From Deinococcus betulae (lineage in GTDB: Bacteria > Deinococcota > Deinococci > Deinococcales > Deinococcaceae), in the NCBI RefSeq assembly GCF_020166395.1, contig NZ_JAIQXU010000036.1:1-43328 (forward strand): a DNA stretch of 43,328 nucleotides, read 5' to 3'. This document shows, piece after piece, positions 8,523 through 18,280 of the stretch (its first letter is position 1; each line of letters opens with the position of its first letter). The position numbers and the translations under genes are program-made. The notes below the pieces were generated by a model. That model worked only from the letters and a program-made list of their open reading frames with translations, did no database searches and had not been told where the DNA came from.

Positions 8523-9101
8523 GTGAAGCGCATGAAACGACTGGGTGTGGTGACGGCAGGACTGGCAGGACTTCTGGCTGGGTGCGGCAGCTTCGGCGCG
8601 GCGCCAGATGGCAGCGGCGGCGGCCGCATCGAGCAGATGAGGACGGAATACAAGCTGGGCAGCACATTCATCGCCTGCGACAACATCGCCAACAATGTTG
8701 GGCGCAGCAGCCAGACCCAGGTGGGCGTGCGCTTCGTTCTCTCGGGCAGCATCAGCACCGTCACGGTGTCGCTGAAGGGCGTGAACTCAAGCCAGTACGA
8801 CAACAACTTCAAAGAGACCTTTACCCGCGACCAGCTGCAATCGGTAGACACCAACACCTACCGCGCGCTTTTCAATGCCAACTCGGCCACAGGCGCTTTC
8901 CTGCCGCAGGCCATTGTGGTCAATCCAGCGCCCGTCAAGATCAAGACCGTGACCGCGTCAGACCAGGTAGGCGAGTTCTACGCCCAACTGGACGTGAACA
9001 CCGGCTCGGCCACCTACTCCTTTAACGGCAACAGCGCGCCGTTCCGCGTTCCGGTGTACCGCAACTGCACGGTCACGGGCGACACTGGCGAGAACGTCTA
9101 A
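8523..9101 (+). CDS. Lipoprotein, first of two tandem paralogs
   Basis: A 192-residue predicted lipoprotein with lipobox LAGC and Cys21. The mature part is a beta-rich domain of unknown function. It shares with the next gene an early ICDN/ACDN motif, a central QAIVVNP motif and a conserved C-terminal Cys-Thr-Val, pointing to tandem duplication followed by strong divergence. The paired Cys residues could form a disulfide. I chose GTG at 8523, which has AGGGTGAG about 8 bases upstream; ATG at 8535 is the alternative. The region around the start is also conserved with the paralog. Confidence 0.75.
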   Translation: MKRMKRLGVVTAGLAGLLAGCGSFGAAPDGSGGGRIEQMRTEYKLGSTFIACDNIANNVGRSSQTQVGVRFVLSGSISTVTVSLKGVNSSQYDNNFKETFTRDQLQSVDTNTYRALFNANSATGAFLPQAIVVNPAPVKIKTVTASDQVGEFYAQLDVNTGSATYSFNGNSAPFRVPVYRNCTVTGDTGENV

Positions 9102-9152
9102 AGTTCATCCGCCCTGTAGGGCTCAAGATCAGAGCCTGTCCAGACGCCTTTT

Positions 9153-9186
9153 GCACCGCCGCTACTTGGGGCGGTGTCTTTTTCTC
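9153..9186 (+). terminator. Terminator between the tandem lipoproteins
   Basis: The stem CACCGCC/GGCGGTG (9154-9160 with 9170-9176) is followed by a T-rich tract. The two paralogs are therefore probably separate transcripts. Confidence 0.75.
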
Positions 9187-9242
9187 TTTTCTTCTGGGGC
9201 GCTCAAGACCCCATCACACACGCGTCAGCTTGGAGAGGCACA

Positions 9243-9803
9243 GTGAGAGGCATGAAGAAAGCCGCTTTGCTCTCTCTCGGTCTATCTGGGCTGCTCGCCA
9301 GCTGTAACGTCACGGTGGTAGGGCCCTCGGTTGACCCAGTGCGTAACTTTCAGCTTCAGGCCTACCAAAGCCAGTACACGCTGCCCGCTGACTACACGGA
9401 TACGCGCACAGGCACGGTGTATCCCAAAGGCACATCTATCATTTGCGACAACCTCAACACCCGGCTGAGCGTCACGCTGGACTGGAACGGCACCATCAGT
9501 GAGGTGGGCGCCCGTCTGGTGGGACGCGACACGGGCACCACGCGCCGCGTGTACTCCAACCCGCTGGGCGACATGTATTCCAGCAGACCCTCCACGTTTG
9601 AATTTGTGGTGGGGCCGAACACCGCGCCCCTGAGCCTGTCGGCCGGCAAGTTGGGTGCCCAGGCCATCGTGGTCAACCCGGTGCGCACCTTCACGGTCAA
9701 GGGCGCGACGTTTGTTGACGTGCAGGCCCGCTCCTCAGACGGCACCACGACCCCCATTCGCCAGAGCGTGCAGGCCATTCCCGTGGCCGACTGCACCGTC
9801 TAA
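9243..9803 (+). CDS. Lipoprotein, second of two tandem paralogs
   Basis: A 186-residue lipoprotein with lipobox LASC and Cys21, the same Cys position as in the preceding paralog. Shared motifs are IICDNLN (early), GAQAIVVNP (late) and a final Cys-Thr-Val. The function is unknown. GTG at 9243 is preferred because GGAG lies 7 bases upstream; ATG at 9252 has only an abutting purine run. The bases GGCACAGTGA just before and over the start match the paralog. No clear promoter is seen in the 56 bases after the upstream terminator. Confidence 0.75.
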   Translation: MRGMKKAALLSLGLSGLLASCNVTVVGPSVDPVRNFQLQAYQSQYTLPADYTDTRTGTVYPKGTSIICDNLNTRLSVTLDWNGTISEVGARLVGRDTGTTRRVYSNPLGDMYSSRPSTFEFVVGPNTAPLSLSAGKLGAQAIVVNPVRTFTVKGATFVDVQARSSDGTTTPIRQSVQAIPVADCTV

Positions 9804-9811
9804 ACCGCATG

Positions 9812-9849
9812 AAAAAAAGGCCCCGTCCAGATGCGACGGGGCTTTTTTT
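9812..9849. terminator. Bidirectional terminator
   Basis: Seven A residues, the 8-bp stem GCCCCGTC/GACGGGGC with a 7-base loop, then seven T residues. It serves the convergent lipoprotein (plus) and VOC dioxygenase (minus). Confidence 0.92.
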
Positions 9850-9850
9850 C

Positions 9851-10801
9851 TCAGGTCAGCGGCGTCAATCCCGCTTCAATCTGTGGGCGCCTCGGCTCCA
9901 GGAACGGCGCGAGAATCAGGGTTTCGCCCAGGTGGGCCGGGTCTTCATCCACGGCGAACCCAGGGCCGTCTGTGGCCAGTTCGATCAGGACGCCCTGCGG
10001 CTCCCGGTAGTAGATGCTCTGAAACCAGTGGCGGTCCACTTCGCCGCTGGTGCGTAGCCCTAGGCCGCTCAGATGGGCATTCCAAGCGTGGTAGTGCCCG
10101 TCTTGCACCCGCAGGGCCAGATGATGCACGCCGCCGGCGCCAGGGCGGGCTGGGGGCAGCGCAGGGTTAATGCGCAGGTGCAGTTCGGCGTGGGGACCTC
10201 CTTCGCCCATCTGGTAGACCTGAACGGTGTGCGCCGCGTTCTCCGAATCGGGATAGGTGCCGCTGGCCGTCAGCCCAAACGCCCGTTCCAGCACCCGCGC
10301 AGTGGGAAAGAGGTTGGGCAGGGTTAGCTCAGCAGGCCCCAGGCCATAGATTTGATGCTCTGCGGGGACAGAACTATCCGGCCAGACCACGCCCTGAGGC
10401 CCACCCTCGACCAAGCTCAGGCGCTGGCCCTCAGGGTCGTGGAAATCCAGATGTGGACGCCCGGCGCGGGTGACGGGTGTGACCTGAAGGCCCTGCCCTT
10501 CCAGATGCCCCTGCCACCACTCCAGCGACCCCAGTGGCACCCGCAAACTGGTGCGCGAGATGCTGTGGTTGCCGGGCTGCTCGGGCGGCACTGGCCACTC
10601 GAAGAAGGTCAGGTCGCTGCCGGGACTGCCCTCGGCATCGGCGTAGAACAGATGGTAGGCGGTCACGTCGTCCTGATTCACGGTTTTCTTGACCAGCCGC
10701 AGCCCCAGCACCCCAGTGTAGAAGCGCAGATTTTCGCGGGCATTGGCGGTAACGGCCGTGACATGGTGCAGGCCATGCGGAACAAGAGGGATCGTCGTCA
10801 T
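9851..10801 (-). CDS. VOC family ring-cleaving dioxygenase (MhqA/MhqO-like)
   Basis: A 316-residue protein of two tandem vicinal-oxygen-chelate modules, resembling the Bacillus MhqA/MhqO quinone-detoxification dioxygenases. The family start (HHVTAVT, then LGLRLVKKTVNQDD at about 33-45) is clear. Likely metal ligands are His13, His226 (GGVHHLAL) and Glu274 (VLIELATDGPGF). It probably opens aromatic rings of catechols or hydroquinones. The ATG has a TAGAAT -10 box 6 bases upstream and overlaps a palindromic candidate operator, which fits MarR-type control. The nearby quinone oxidoreductase makes quinone stress a plausible theme. Confidence 0.85.
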   Translation of the reverse strand: MTTIPLVPHGLHHVTAVTANARENLRFYTGVLGLRLVKKTVNQDDVTAYHLFYADAEGSPGSDLTFFEWPVPPEQPGNHSISRTSLRVPLGSLEWWQGHLEGQGLQVTPVTRAGRPHLDFHDPEGQRLSLVEGGPQGVVWPDSSVPAEHQIYGLGPAELTLPNLFPTARVLERAFGLTASGTYPDSENAAHTVQVYQMGEGGPHAELHLRINPALPPARPGAGGVHHLALRVQDGHYHAWNAHLSGLGLRTSGEVDRHWFQSIYYREPQGVLIELATDGPGFAVDEDPAHLGETLILAPFLEPRRPQIEAGLTPLT

Positions 10802-10807
10802 GGTTCT

Positions 10808-10833
10808 ATTCTAATCGTTTAATGTTGAGCGAT
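10808..10833 (-). promoter_or_regulatory. Promoter and candidate MarR-type operator
   Basis: TAGAAT (minus strand, 10808-10813) ends 6 bases before the VOC gene ATG. Upstream, 10814-10833 forms an imperfect 20-bp palindrome with 7 of 10 base pairs symmetric (minus-strand pattern ATCGnTnAAn followed by nTTnAnCGAT). A repressor bound there would block the promoter. Confidence 0.4.
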
Positions 10834-10896
10834 TGTGATGGGCCAGCGATGAATAAGGCGGGTGCCCGCTAGAGGGGGCTGGCCCGCCTCAGCCCC

Positions 10897-12996
<2,100 letters not shown>

Positions 12997-13126
12997 GGTG
13001 GGGTGGCCTCCTTGGGTGGGGGCGGGGGAAGGGCTTGAGGTTGGCGGCCCCAGCTTTCCACGATTCGGAAAGGGGGTCAAACACGCGCGCGTTCACTATG
13101 TCCGTCCACGTTCATTCTGAGCGGAG

Positions 13127-13132
13127 TATGCT
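13127..13132 (+). promoter_or_regulatory. Leaderless -10 box (TATGCT) for the quinone oxidoreductase
   Basis: TATGCT is followed by 7 bases and then ATG at 13140. It supports this start over upstream in-frame codons. Confidence 0.55.
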
Positions 13133-13139
13133 GCGCCGC

Positions 13140-14129
13140 ATGACCGACACCATGCAGGCTATCCGGGTCGAGCGTCTTGGCCCTCCCGACGTGATGCAGC
13201 TTCAGGACGTGCCCGTGCCGCAGCCTGGCCCCGGTGAGGTGCGAATTGAGGTCGAGGCTGTGGGCATCAACTTTGCCGACGCCCTGGCCGTGGCCGGCGA
13301 ATACCTGACGCGCACCCGCGTGCCCTACACACCGGGCATGGAGTTTGCGGGCCGTATCGAGTCGCTGGGTGAAGGGGTCAGCGGCGTGCAGCCAGGGCAG
13401 CGGGTGGCGGCGCTGGGCGGCAGCGGCGCCCTGGCCCGCTACGCCACCGTGAACGCGGCGGGCCTGATTCCCGTGCCCCAGAGCCTCAGCGGGGCGCAGG
13501 CCGCCGCCTTTCCGGTGTCGTACTTCACGGCCTACCACGGCCTGAAGACGCTGGGCCGCGGCCAGGCCGGGGATTGGGTGCTGGTGCAAGCCGCCGCCGG
13601 GGCGCTGGGCACCGCCAGCGTTCAGCTGGCCAAGGCCCTGGGACTGAACGTCGTGGCCCTGGCCAGTACCGAGGAAAAGCTGGACCTGGCCCGCCGCCTG
13701 GGTGCCGACGTGACGCTGCTGCAAGATGACCCTGAGCGCGTGCAGAAGGTCAGGGACGCCGCTGGCGGCAAGGGCGTACCGCTGATTCTGGAAGTCGTGG
13801 GAGGCGCGCGCTTTCAGGAAAGCCTGGACATGGCCGCCAGCCAGGGCCGCATCATCGTAATTGGCAACGCCAGCCGGGAACAGGCGAACCTGCGCCCCGT
13901 CGAACTGATGAAACGCAACCTGACCGTCACGGGCCTGTGGCTGACCAGCTTGATGGGGGACCGCCAGGCCACCGCCGAGGCCGCGCAGGTGCTGGGCGAA
14001 CTCGTGGCCAGCGGCCAGGTGGTCCCCCAGGTCGGCCCCACGTACCCCCTGTCCCAGAGTGCCCAGGCGTTTCAGGACCTTCTGGACAGAAAGACGACCG
14101 GCAAGGTGATTATCGAACCGGGGCAGTAA
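13140..14129 (+). CDS. Zinc-independent quinone oxidoreductase (MDR family)
   Basis: A 329-residue medium-chain dehydrogenase/reductase of the NADPH:quinone reductase type. Family hallmarks are the N-terminal GroES-like part (VERLGPPDVMQ, then PGMEFAGRIESLGEGV) and the Rossmann segment with AAGALGTASVQLAKALG near residue 155. No zinc-binding Cys cluster is present. It probably reduces quinones or alpha,beta-unsaturated carbonyls with NADPH. It is divergent from the beta-oxidation gene, and its start is fixed by the -10 box 7 bases upstream. Confidence 0.88.
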   Translation: MTDTMQAIRVERLGPPDVMQLQDVPVPQPGPGEVRIEVEAVGINFADALAVAGEYLTRTRVPYTPGMEFAGRIESLGEGVSGVQPGQRVAALGGSGALARYATVNAAGLIPVPQSLSGAQAAAFPVSYFTAYHGLKTLGRGQAGDWVLVQAAAGALGTASVQLAKALGLNVVALASTEEKLDLARRLGADVTLLQDDPERVQKVRDAAGGKGVPLILEVVGGARFQESLDMAASQGRIIVIGNASREQANLRPVELMKRNLTVTGLWLTSLMGDRQATAEAAQVLGELVASGQVVPQVGPTYPLSQSAQAFQDLLDRKTTGKVIIEPGQ

Positions 14130-14151
14130 GGCAACAGACGACTCCCCTGCC

Positions 14152-14172
14152 AGGCCCCCCATCAGGGGCCTT
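14152..14172 (+). terminator. Terminator after the quinone oxidoreductase
   Basis: The 7-bp stem AGGCCCC/GGGGCCT with a 6-base loop is followed by TAATTTA, 23 bases after the stop. Confidence 0.6.
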
Positions 14173-14174
14173 AA

Positions 14175-14203
14175 TTTACTTCATCAAGAAATCATCTTAG
14201 ACT
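14175..14203 (+). promoter_or_regulatory. Promoter of the AAR-like/NDH operon
   Basis: TTTACT and TAGACT are separated by 17 bases. The predicted start near 14210 gives a leader of about 130 bases before the ATG at 14341. Confidence 0.6.
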
Positions 14204-14209
14204 GAGTAC

Positions 14210-14340
14210 ACATCTGAGGCCAACGGTGGCATCCGCTTCCGTTGGCCTCATGTTGTGTCCGCTTCCGGTCACGCCCTGGTCATGGACCGCCAGTCACAGT
14301 GCCTGCAGGTCCAGTCAACACGCTCCCCTGTGAGGTCGCT
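14210..14340 (+). promoter_or_regulatory. Structured 5' leader upstream of the AAR-like gene
   Basis: The leader begins with a perfect 11-bp hairpin, GAGGCCAACGG (14216-14226) with CCGTTGGCCTC (14239-14249). A possible second stem, GGACC/GGTCC, and a TCCGCTTCCG repeat (14232-14241 and 14258-14267) follow. The sequence ends in a Shine-Dalgarno-like GAGGT. It matches no riboswitch class that I recognise. Most short leaders in this window lack such structure. Confidence 0.45.
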
Positions 14341-15444
14341 ATGAACGATGCCCCCTCTGCTCCACGCCACCCCGTTGCCTTTCTCGTGCATCCGCGTACC
14401 AATGTGGCGCGTGACCTGGGCGGCATTTTCAGGCCCCTGGGCTGGGTGCCCAACCACGTGTACGACGCCGCCCTGCGCCGATTTGACCTGCCTGCACCTG
14501 TTACAGGAACCCTGCGCTACGCAGACCGCCCAGCCGAGACTGCCGCCTGGCTGCTGACTGTGCCGCTCACACCAGCCAGCCTGCTGCAAGGCGGGCGCCG
14601 CGTACAGCGCATTATTGATGGGGCGGTAAGTAAAGCCGCTGCCCTGGGCGCACGCACCGTGGGCCTGGGTGCCCTGACGGCGCCGGCCACGGCGGGGGGG
14701 GCGGCCCTGCGTCACCGCACCGATGTGGGCATTACCAACGGCAATGCCTTTACCGCTGCCATGACCTTTCTGGGCGCCGAGCGCCTGCTGAGCCTGTGCC
14801 CTCCAGACGCGCGCATTGCCCTGGTCGGCGCCAGCGGCAGCGTCGGCACGCCTCTGACCCAGCTGCTGGCCCGCCGCACCCAGCAGCCCCTGCTGCTGGT
14901 GGCCCGCAACGAGGCCCGCCTGCTGAGCCTGCAAGCCTCGCTGCCGGCGGGCCGCGCCGAGGTCACCACCGATATGCGCCGGGTGCGCGAGGCCGACCTT
15001 GTGGTCCTGCTGACCAGCGCCACCGACGCCGTGCTGCGCAGCGAACATCTGAAAGAAGGCGCAGTGGTGCTGGACGATACCCAGCCGCGCAACACCAGCC
15101 CTGAACTGCTGCAGGAACGACCTGATGTGCGCGTCATAGACGGCGGCCTGGTCAGCGTGCCGGGCGTGCAGCGCAAAGGCTTTATCGGCTTGCCACAGGG
15201 GGTCGCCTACGCCTGCCTGGCCGAGACGCTGCTACTGGGCCTGGCGGGCCATCAGGGACACTACTCGCTGGGGCGGCCCCGTCTGGAGCAGGCCGAAGAG
15301 ATGCTGGCACTGGCGGGCCGCTTTTCGCACCTGGGCTTTACCCTGGCTGCCCCCCATTCGTTTGGCCAGCCGGTCGAACTTGAAGAGGCCGCCGCAGGCT
15401 CCGCGCCCGTGCCCATGGGTCCGCTGGCTGGGGCGCAGGCGTGA
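14341..15444 (+). CDS. Long-chain acyl-ACP reductase-like oxidoreductase (AAR family)
   Basis: A 367-residue protein that aligns by eye with cyanobacterial fatty acyl-ACP reductase, which makes fatty aldehydes with NADPH. Shared features are the GLGALT segment (108-113), TNGNAFTAA (about 132-140), the NADP-binding GASGSVGT (163-170), LLLVARNEARLLSLQA, a VIDGGLV segment near 265, and YACLAETLLLGLAGHQGHYSLGR. In that last stretch Cys292 matches the catalytic acyl-thioester Cys. ATG at 14341 has GAGGT 5-9 bases upstream. Its end overlaps the next flavoprotein start by GTGA. No aldehyde decarbonylase is nearby, so the physiological product is unknown. Confidence 0.75.
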   Translation: MNDAPSAPRHPVAFLVHPRTNVARDLGGIFRPLGWVPNHVYDAALRRFDLPAPVTGTLRYADRPAETAAWLLTVPLTPASLLQGGRRVQRIIDGAVSKAAALGARTVGLGALTAPATAGGAALRHRTDVGITNGNAFTAAMTFLGAERLLSLCPPDARIALVGASGSVGTPLTQLLARRTQQPLLLVARNEARLLSLQASLPAGRAEVTTDMRRVREADLVVLLTSATDAVLRSEHLKEGAVVLDDTQPRNTSPELLQERPDVRVIDGGLVSVPGVQRKGFIGLPQGVAYACLAETLLLGLAGHQGHYSLGRPRLEQAEEMLALAGRFSHLGFTLAAPHSFGQPVELEEAAAGSAPVPMGPLAGAQA

Positions 15445-16670
15445 GCGCGCCGGCGCAGGTGGTCATCGTGGGCGGCGGCTACGTGGGCCTGGACGCCTAC
15501 CGCGCCCTGATGCGGCAGCTGGGTGAACAGGTCAAGCGCAGGGAGGTAACAATTACCCTGATTAACCCTGTCCCGTACCACACCTTCCACGGCTTCACGG
15601 GTGAGGGGCTGGGGGGCCTGGTGCCCCTGACGCATACCCTCACGCCCCTGGCGCCCCTCATTCCACACGCACGATTTGTCCAGGGCCAGGTGACACAGGT
15701 AGACCTGGAGGCCCGGCGGGTACACGTGGCGCAGGAGGACGGCGCGGAGACCTGGTTGCCCTACGACCATCTGGTGCTGGGCATCGGCTCCGTTGACCCG
15801 CTGGACCAGGTGCCTGGACTGCGCGCCCATGGCCGGCGCCTCAAAGATTCACGCGATATGCATGCATTTCACGCCGAAGTGAACGGCCGTTTCCAGGCTC
15901 GTCAACCCACCACGTTCAACGTGATTGGGGGCGGCTACGCGGGCGTGGAGATGGCGGCGGCCCTGCGCGAGCGCCAGCAGCGTGAAGGCGTGGGAGGCGA
16001 AGTTCATCTGCTGGCCAGTGGTCCGGTGCTGGAGACCCTGGGTGACCGCCTGGCCCCACTGGCCGCCCACGCCCGCACCTCGTTGCGCCGCGCTGGGGTC
16101 CAGGTGCACGAAGGCGAGCGGGTCACCGAACTGGTCGCAGCTGGCGCTCACGCTTCTCGCTTCTTTCCTGCTGACCTGACCCTTTACGCTGCCGGGATTG
16201 CCCACACGGCCTTGCCAGGCACTGAGCGTCTGCCACGCGACGCACGCGGCCGACTGCTGACCGACGAGTGTATGCGGGTGCCGGGCCACGCGAACATCTG
16301 GACTGGCGGGGACGCCGCGCGGGTCCGCCGCCCCCAGCGCGACGAGGACTGCCCCGTCAATGCCCTGTGGGCCATGAAACATGGCATGTGCGCTGGCAAC
16401 AACATCGGCCGCAGTTTGAAAGGCCAACCCCTTCGCCCCTTCGCCTACCGTGGCCTGGGTCAGAGCGCCAGCCTGGGGCTGGGCGACGGCATTACCGAAC
16501 TACTGGGCATGCGCTTCACGGGCCCACTGGCGTGGGTGATGCGCCTGGCCTTTTTCGCCTGGTTCATGCCAAGTAAGGCGCAGGGCGCACGTGTGGTGGC
16601 CGACTTGTTGTGGCGGCGGCCGAAAGCGGTGCGGGCCGCCGCAGTGGACACACCCAGCACGGTGGCCTGA
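15441..16670 (+). CDS. NDH-2-like FAD/NAD(P) oxidoreductase
   Basis: A 409-residue pyridine nucleotide-disulfide oxidoreductase without the redox disulfide, of the type II NADH dehydrogenase family. It has a FAD-binding GGGYVG (11-16), an NAD-binding GGGYAG (163-168) and IWTGGDAA for the second FAD contact near 290. A hydrophobic/amphipathic C-terminal segment (about 350-390) could bind the membrane. NDH-2 enzymes pass electrons from NADH to quinone. GTG at 15441 overlaps the stop of the AAR-like gene (GTGA), so the two are translationally coupled. A shared lipid or quinone redox role is inference. Confidence 0.85.
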   Translation: MSAPAQVVIVGGGYVGLDAYRALMRQLGEQVKRREVTITLINPVPYHTFHGFTGEGLGGLVPLTHTLTPLAPLIPHARFVQGQVTQVDLEARRVHVAQEDGAETWLPYDHLVLGIGSVDPLDQVPGLRAHGRRLKDSRDMHAFHAEVNGRFQARQPTTFNVIGGGYAGVEMAAALRERQQREGVGGEVHLLASGPVLETLGDRLAPLAAHARTSLRRAGVQVHEGERVTELVAAGAHASRFFPADLTLYAAGIAHTALPGTERLPRDARGRLLTDECMRVPGHANIWTGGDAARVRRPQRDEDCPVNALWAMKHGMCAGNNIGRSLKGQPLRPFAYRGLGQSASLGLGDGITELLGMRFTGPLAWVMRLAFFAWFMPSKAQGARVVADLLWRRPKAVRAAAVDTPSTVA

Positions 16671-16816
16671 TCGGAAAATCCGGCATCGAGATACAACACT
16701 CTAGCCGTTATGAGCGAGTTTGCCGAGTGAGTTTCTGCGCCGAGCCGATGGGCGGTGTGAAAGAGCCAGTGACGCGCTTGAAGTATCAAGACACGGATGA
16801 CAGCTGTGAAACCCGG

Positions 16817-16850
16817 AGAAGCGGCTAGACCCCCTCGTCTAGCCGCTTCT
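16817..16850. terminator. Hairpin between convergent genes
   Basis: A perfect 14-bp stem, AGAAGCGGCTAGAC/GTCTAGCCGCTTCT, with a 6-base loop. It lies between the NDH-like gene and the minus-strand phosphoribosyltransferase. The T-tracts are short. Confidence 0.65.
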
Positions 16851-16884
16851 GCATTCAAATTAGTGGCGCTGTTGAGTCTTCGTC

Positions 16885-17427
16885 TTACAGCGTCTTCGGC
16901 AGACTTTGCAGGGCCACCAGTGGCAGGGTGCTGTCCCCCTGCCGGAAGGCCGCCAGATAGCCGTTGACGGTGCCGCCGGCCCGCTCCACCAAACGCGCCA
17001 GCGCCTGCGCCGTACCGCCTGAGGCCACCACATCCTGCACCACCGTCACCTGCTTGCCCTTCAGGCGCGCCGCATGCGGGCCGTCGAGCCACAGGGTTTC
17101 GGCCACGCCCAGGGTCATGCTGGGCACGTCCTGAATGATGGGGTTTTGCATGTAGGTGCGCCGCTTTTTACGGGCACAAACATACGGCAGGCCCGAACGG
17201 TCGCTGAGTTCGTGCGTCAGGGGCAGGGCGTTGGTGACCACTGTCAGCAACACCTCGGTGCCCTCAGGAATGAGAGCCACCATCTCCTGCGCCACGGCGT
17301 TCGTAAATTCACTGTCGCCAATGAATTCCACCAGCGGCACGCGGCCCATGCCTCCGGCACGAACAGTGGGGAGGGTGCGCGACACGCCGCCGATGGTCAC
17401 GGTCAATTCCTGCTGGGTGCTGGTCAT
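16885..17427 (-). CDS. Phosphoribosyltransferase family protein, divergent PRPP loop
   Basis: A 180-residue type I phosphoribosyltransferase, similar in size to adenine/xanthine phosphoribosyltransferases. The PRPP-binding loop is [14 protein letters not shown] (127-140). Its first acidic residue is replaced by Gln131, whereas the adjacent paralog keeps Asp-Asp. The N-terminal strand arrangement and an RKKRRTYM basic patch (86-93) match the paralog's RKTQKPYM. The substrate is unknown. ATG at 17425-17427 has TAGCCT ending 5 bases upstream, so it can be transcribed separately from the upstream paralog. Confidence 0.8.
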   Translation of the reverse strand: MTSTQQELTVTIGGVSRTLPTVRAGGMGRVPLVEFIGDSEFTNAVAQEMVALIPEGTEVLLTVVTNALPLTHELSDRSGLPYVCARKKRRTYMQNPIIQDVPSMTLGVAETLWLDGPHAARLKGKQVTVVQDVVASGGTAQALARLVERAGGTVNGYLAAFRQGDSTLPLVALQSLPKTL

Positions 17428-17432
17428 GGCTC

Positions 17433-17438
17433 AGGCTA
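17433..17438 (-). promoter_or_regulatory. Leaderless -10 box (TAGCCT)
   Basis: On the minus strand TAGCCT is followed by 5 bases and then the ATG of the downstream phosphoribosyltransferase. Confidence 0.45.
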
Positions 17439-17467
17439 ACGCACCCACGTCGGTCTGTCACAAAGAC

Positions 17468-17505
17468 GCGCAGAGGCGTCCAGGGCCGCTGGAACGCCTC
17501 TGCGC
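17468..17505 (-). terminator. Hairpin between the two phosphoribosyltransferase genes
   Basis: A 12-bp perfect stem, GCGCAGAGGCGT/ACGCCTCTGCGC, extended by an inner CCAG/CTGG pairing. On the minus strand it is followed by GTCTTTGTG. It lies 13 bases beyond the stop of the upstream gene. Confidence 0.65.
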
Positions 17506-17517
17506 TGCCCGACGGGT

Positions 17518-18048
17518 TTACTTGAACAGGGGCAGGTGGCCCAGCGCCGTAACCTCGGGGCGCTCCTGGCCTTCGGTGAACACAGCAACCACCGCCGCGA
17601 CCTCACCGCCCACCTCTTCAATAATCTGGCGAATTGAGTGCAAGGTGCCGCCACTGGACACCACATCGTCCACGATGGCGACCTTGCGGCCACGAATTTT
17701 TTGCACGTCGAAGCCGTCCAGCACCAGCATCTGCGGCTTACCTGTGGTGATTGAAATGACCTCGCGCGCCACCGGGTCCACCATGTAGGGTTTCTGGGTC
17801 TTGCGGATCACGATGTAAGGCTTGCCGCTTTCCCGGCTCAGCACATGCGCCAGCGACAGCGCCTTCACCTCGGGGGTCACCAGCACCTCAATCTCGGCGG
17901 GCAGGAGGGCGGCCAGTTCGCGCCCAGCCGCCTCGGTGACTTCGGTGTCACCCAGCATGTTAAAGAGAGCAACACTGACGCCGGGCGCAACGGGAACGAT
18001 GGGAAGCTCGCGGGTAACCTGACCCACTTGAACCTTGAACGTCTTCAC
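17518..18048 (-). CDS. Phosphoribosyltransferase family protein (APRT-like)
   Basis: A 176-residue type I phosphoribosyltransferase with a canonical PRPP loop, [14 protein letters not shown] (Asp127, Asp128, Gly133, Gly134, Thr135). It probably salvages a purine base with PRPP, but the base is not evident. The start is GTG at 18046-18048, chosen because TACACT ends 7 bases upstream and no Shine-Dalgarno supports the longer frame. It is the more canonical of two tandem paralogs; a hairpin separates them. Confidence 0.82.
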   Translation of the reverse strand: MKTFKVQVGQVTRELPIVPVAPGVSVALFNMLGDTEVTEAAGRELAALLPAEIEVLVTPEVKALSLAHVLSRESGKPYIVIRKTQKPYMVDPVAREVISITTGKPQMLVLDGFDVQKIRGRKVAIVDDVVSSGGTLHSIRQIIEEVGGEVAAVVAVFTEGQERPEVTALGHLPLFK

Positions 18049-18055
18049 TCTGGGT

Positions 18056-18061
18056 AGTGTA
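18056..18061 (-). promoter_or_regulatory. Leaderless -10 box (TACACT)
   Basis: On the minus strand TACACT is followed by 7 bases and then the GTG start of the APRT-like gene. Confidence 0.5.
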
Positions 18062-18280
18062 CGGCACCGCTCTGACCCTGCCTGCTCGTGTTCAGCCCCA
18101 GGCAGCCGACGACCTGGAGCGCCTACACCACAAAGAGGGCGTCCTTCGCCACCCTCTTTGCCTACAGAGGCACCTTGACTCTTTCCGCACGCTGAGGGCG
18201 ACCTCCGCAGCACCACCCAGCACTGTGGACTGCTGAGAACCGGTTGAGGGCTTGCCTTTCAACAGCGCTGGGTTCCGTGC

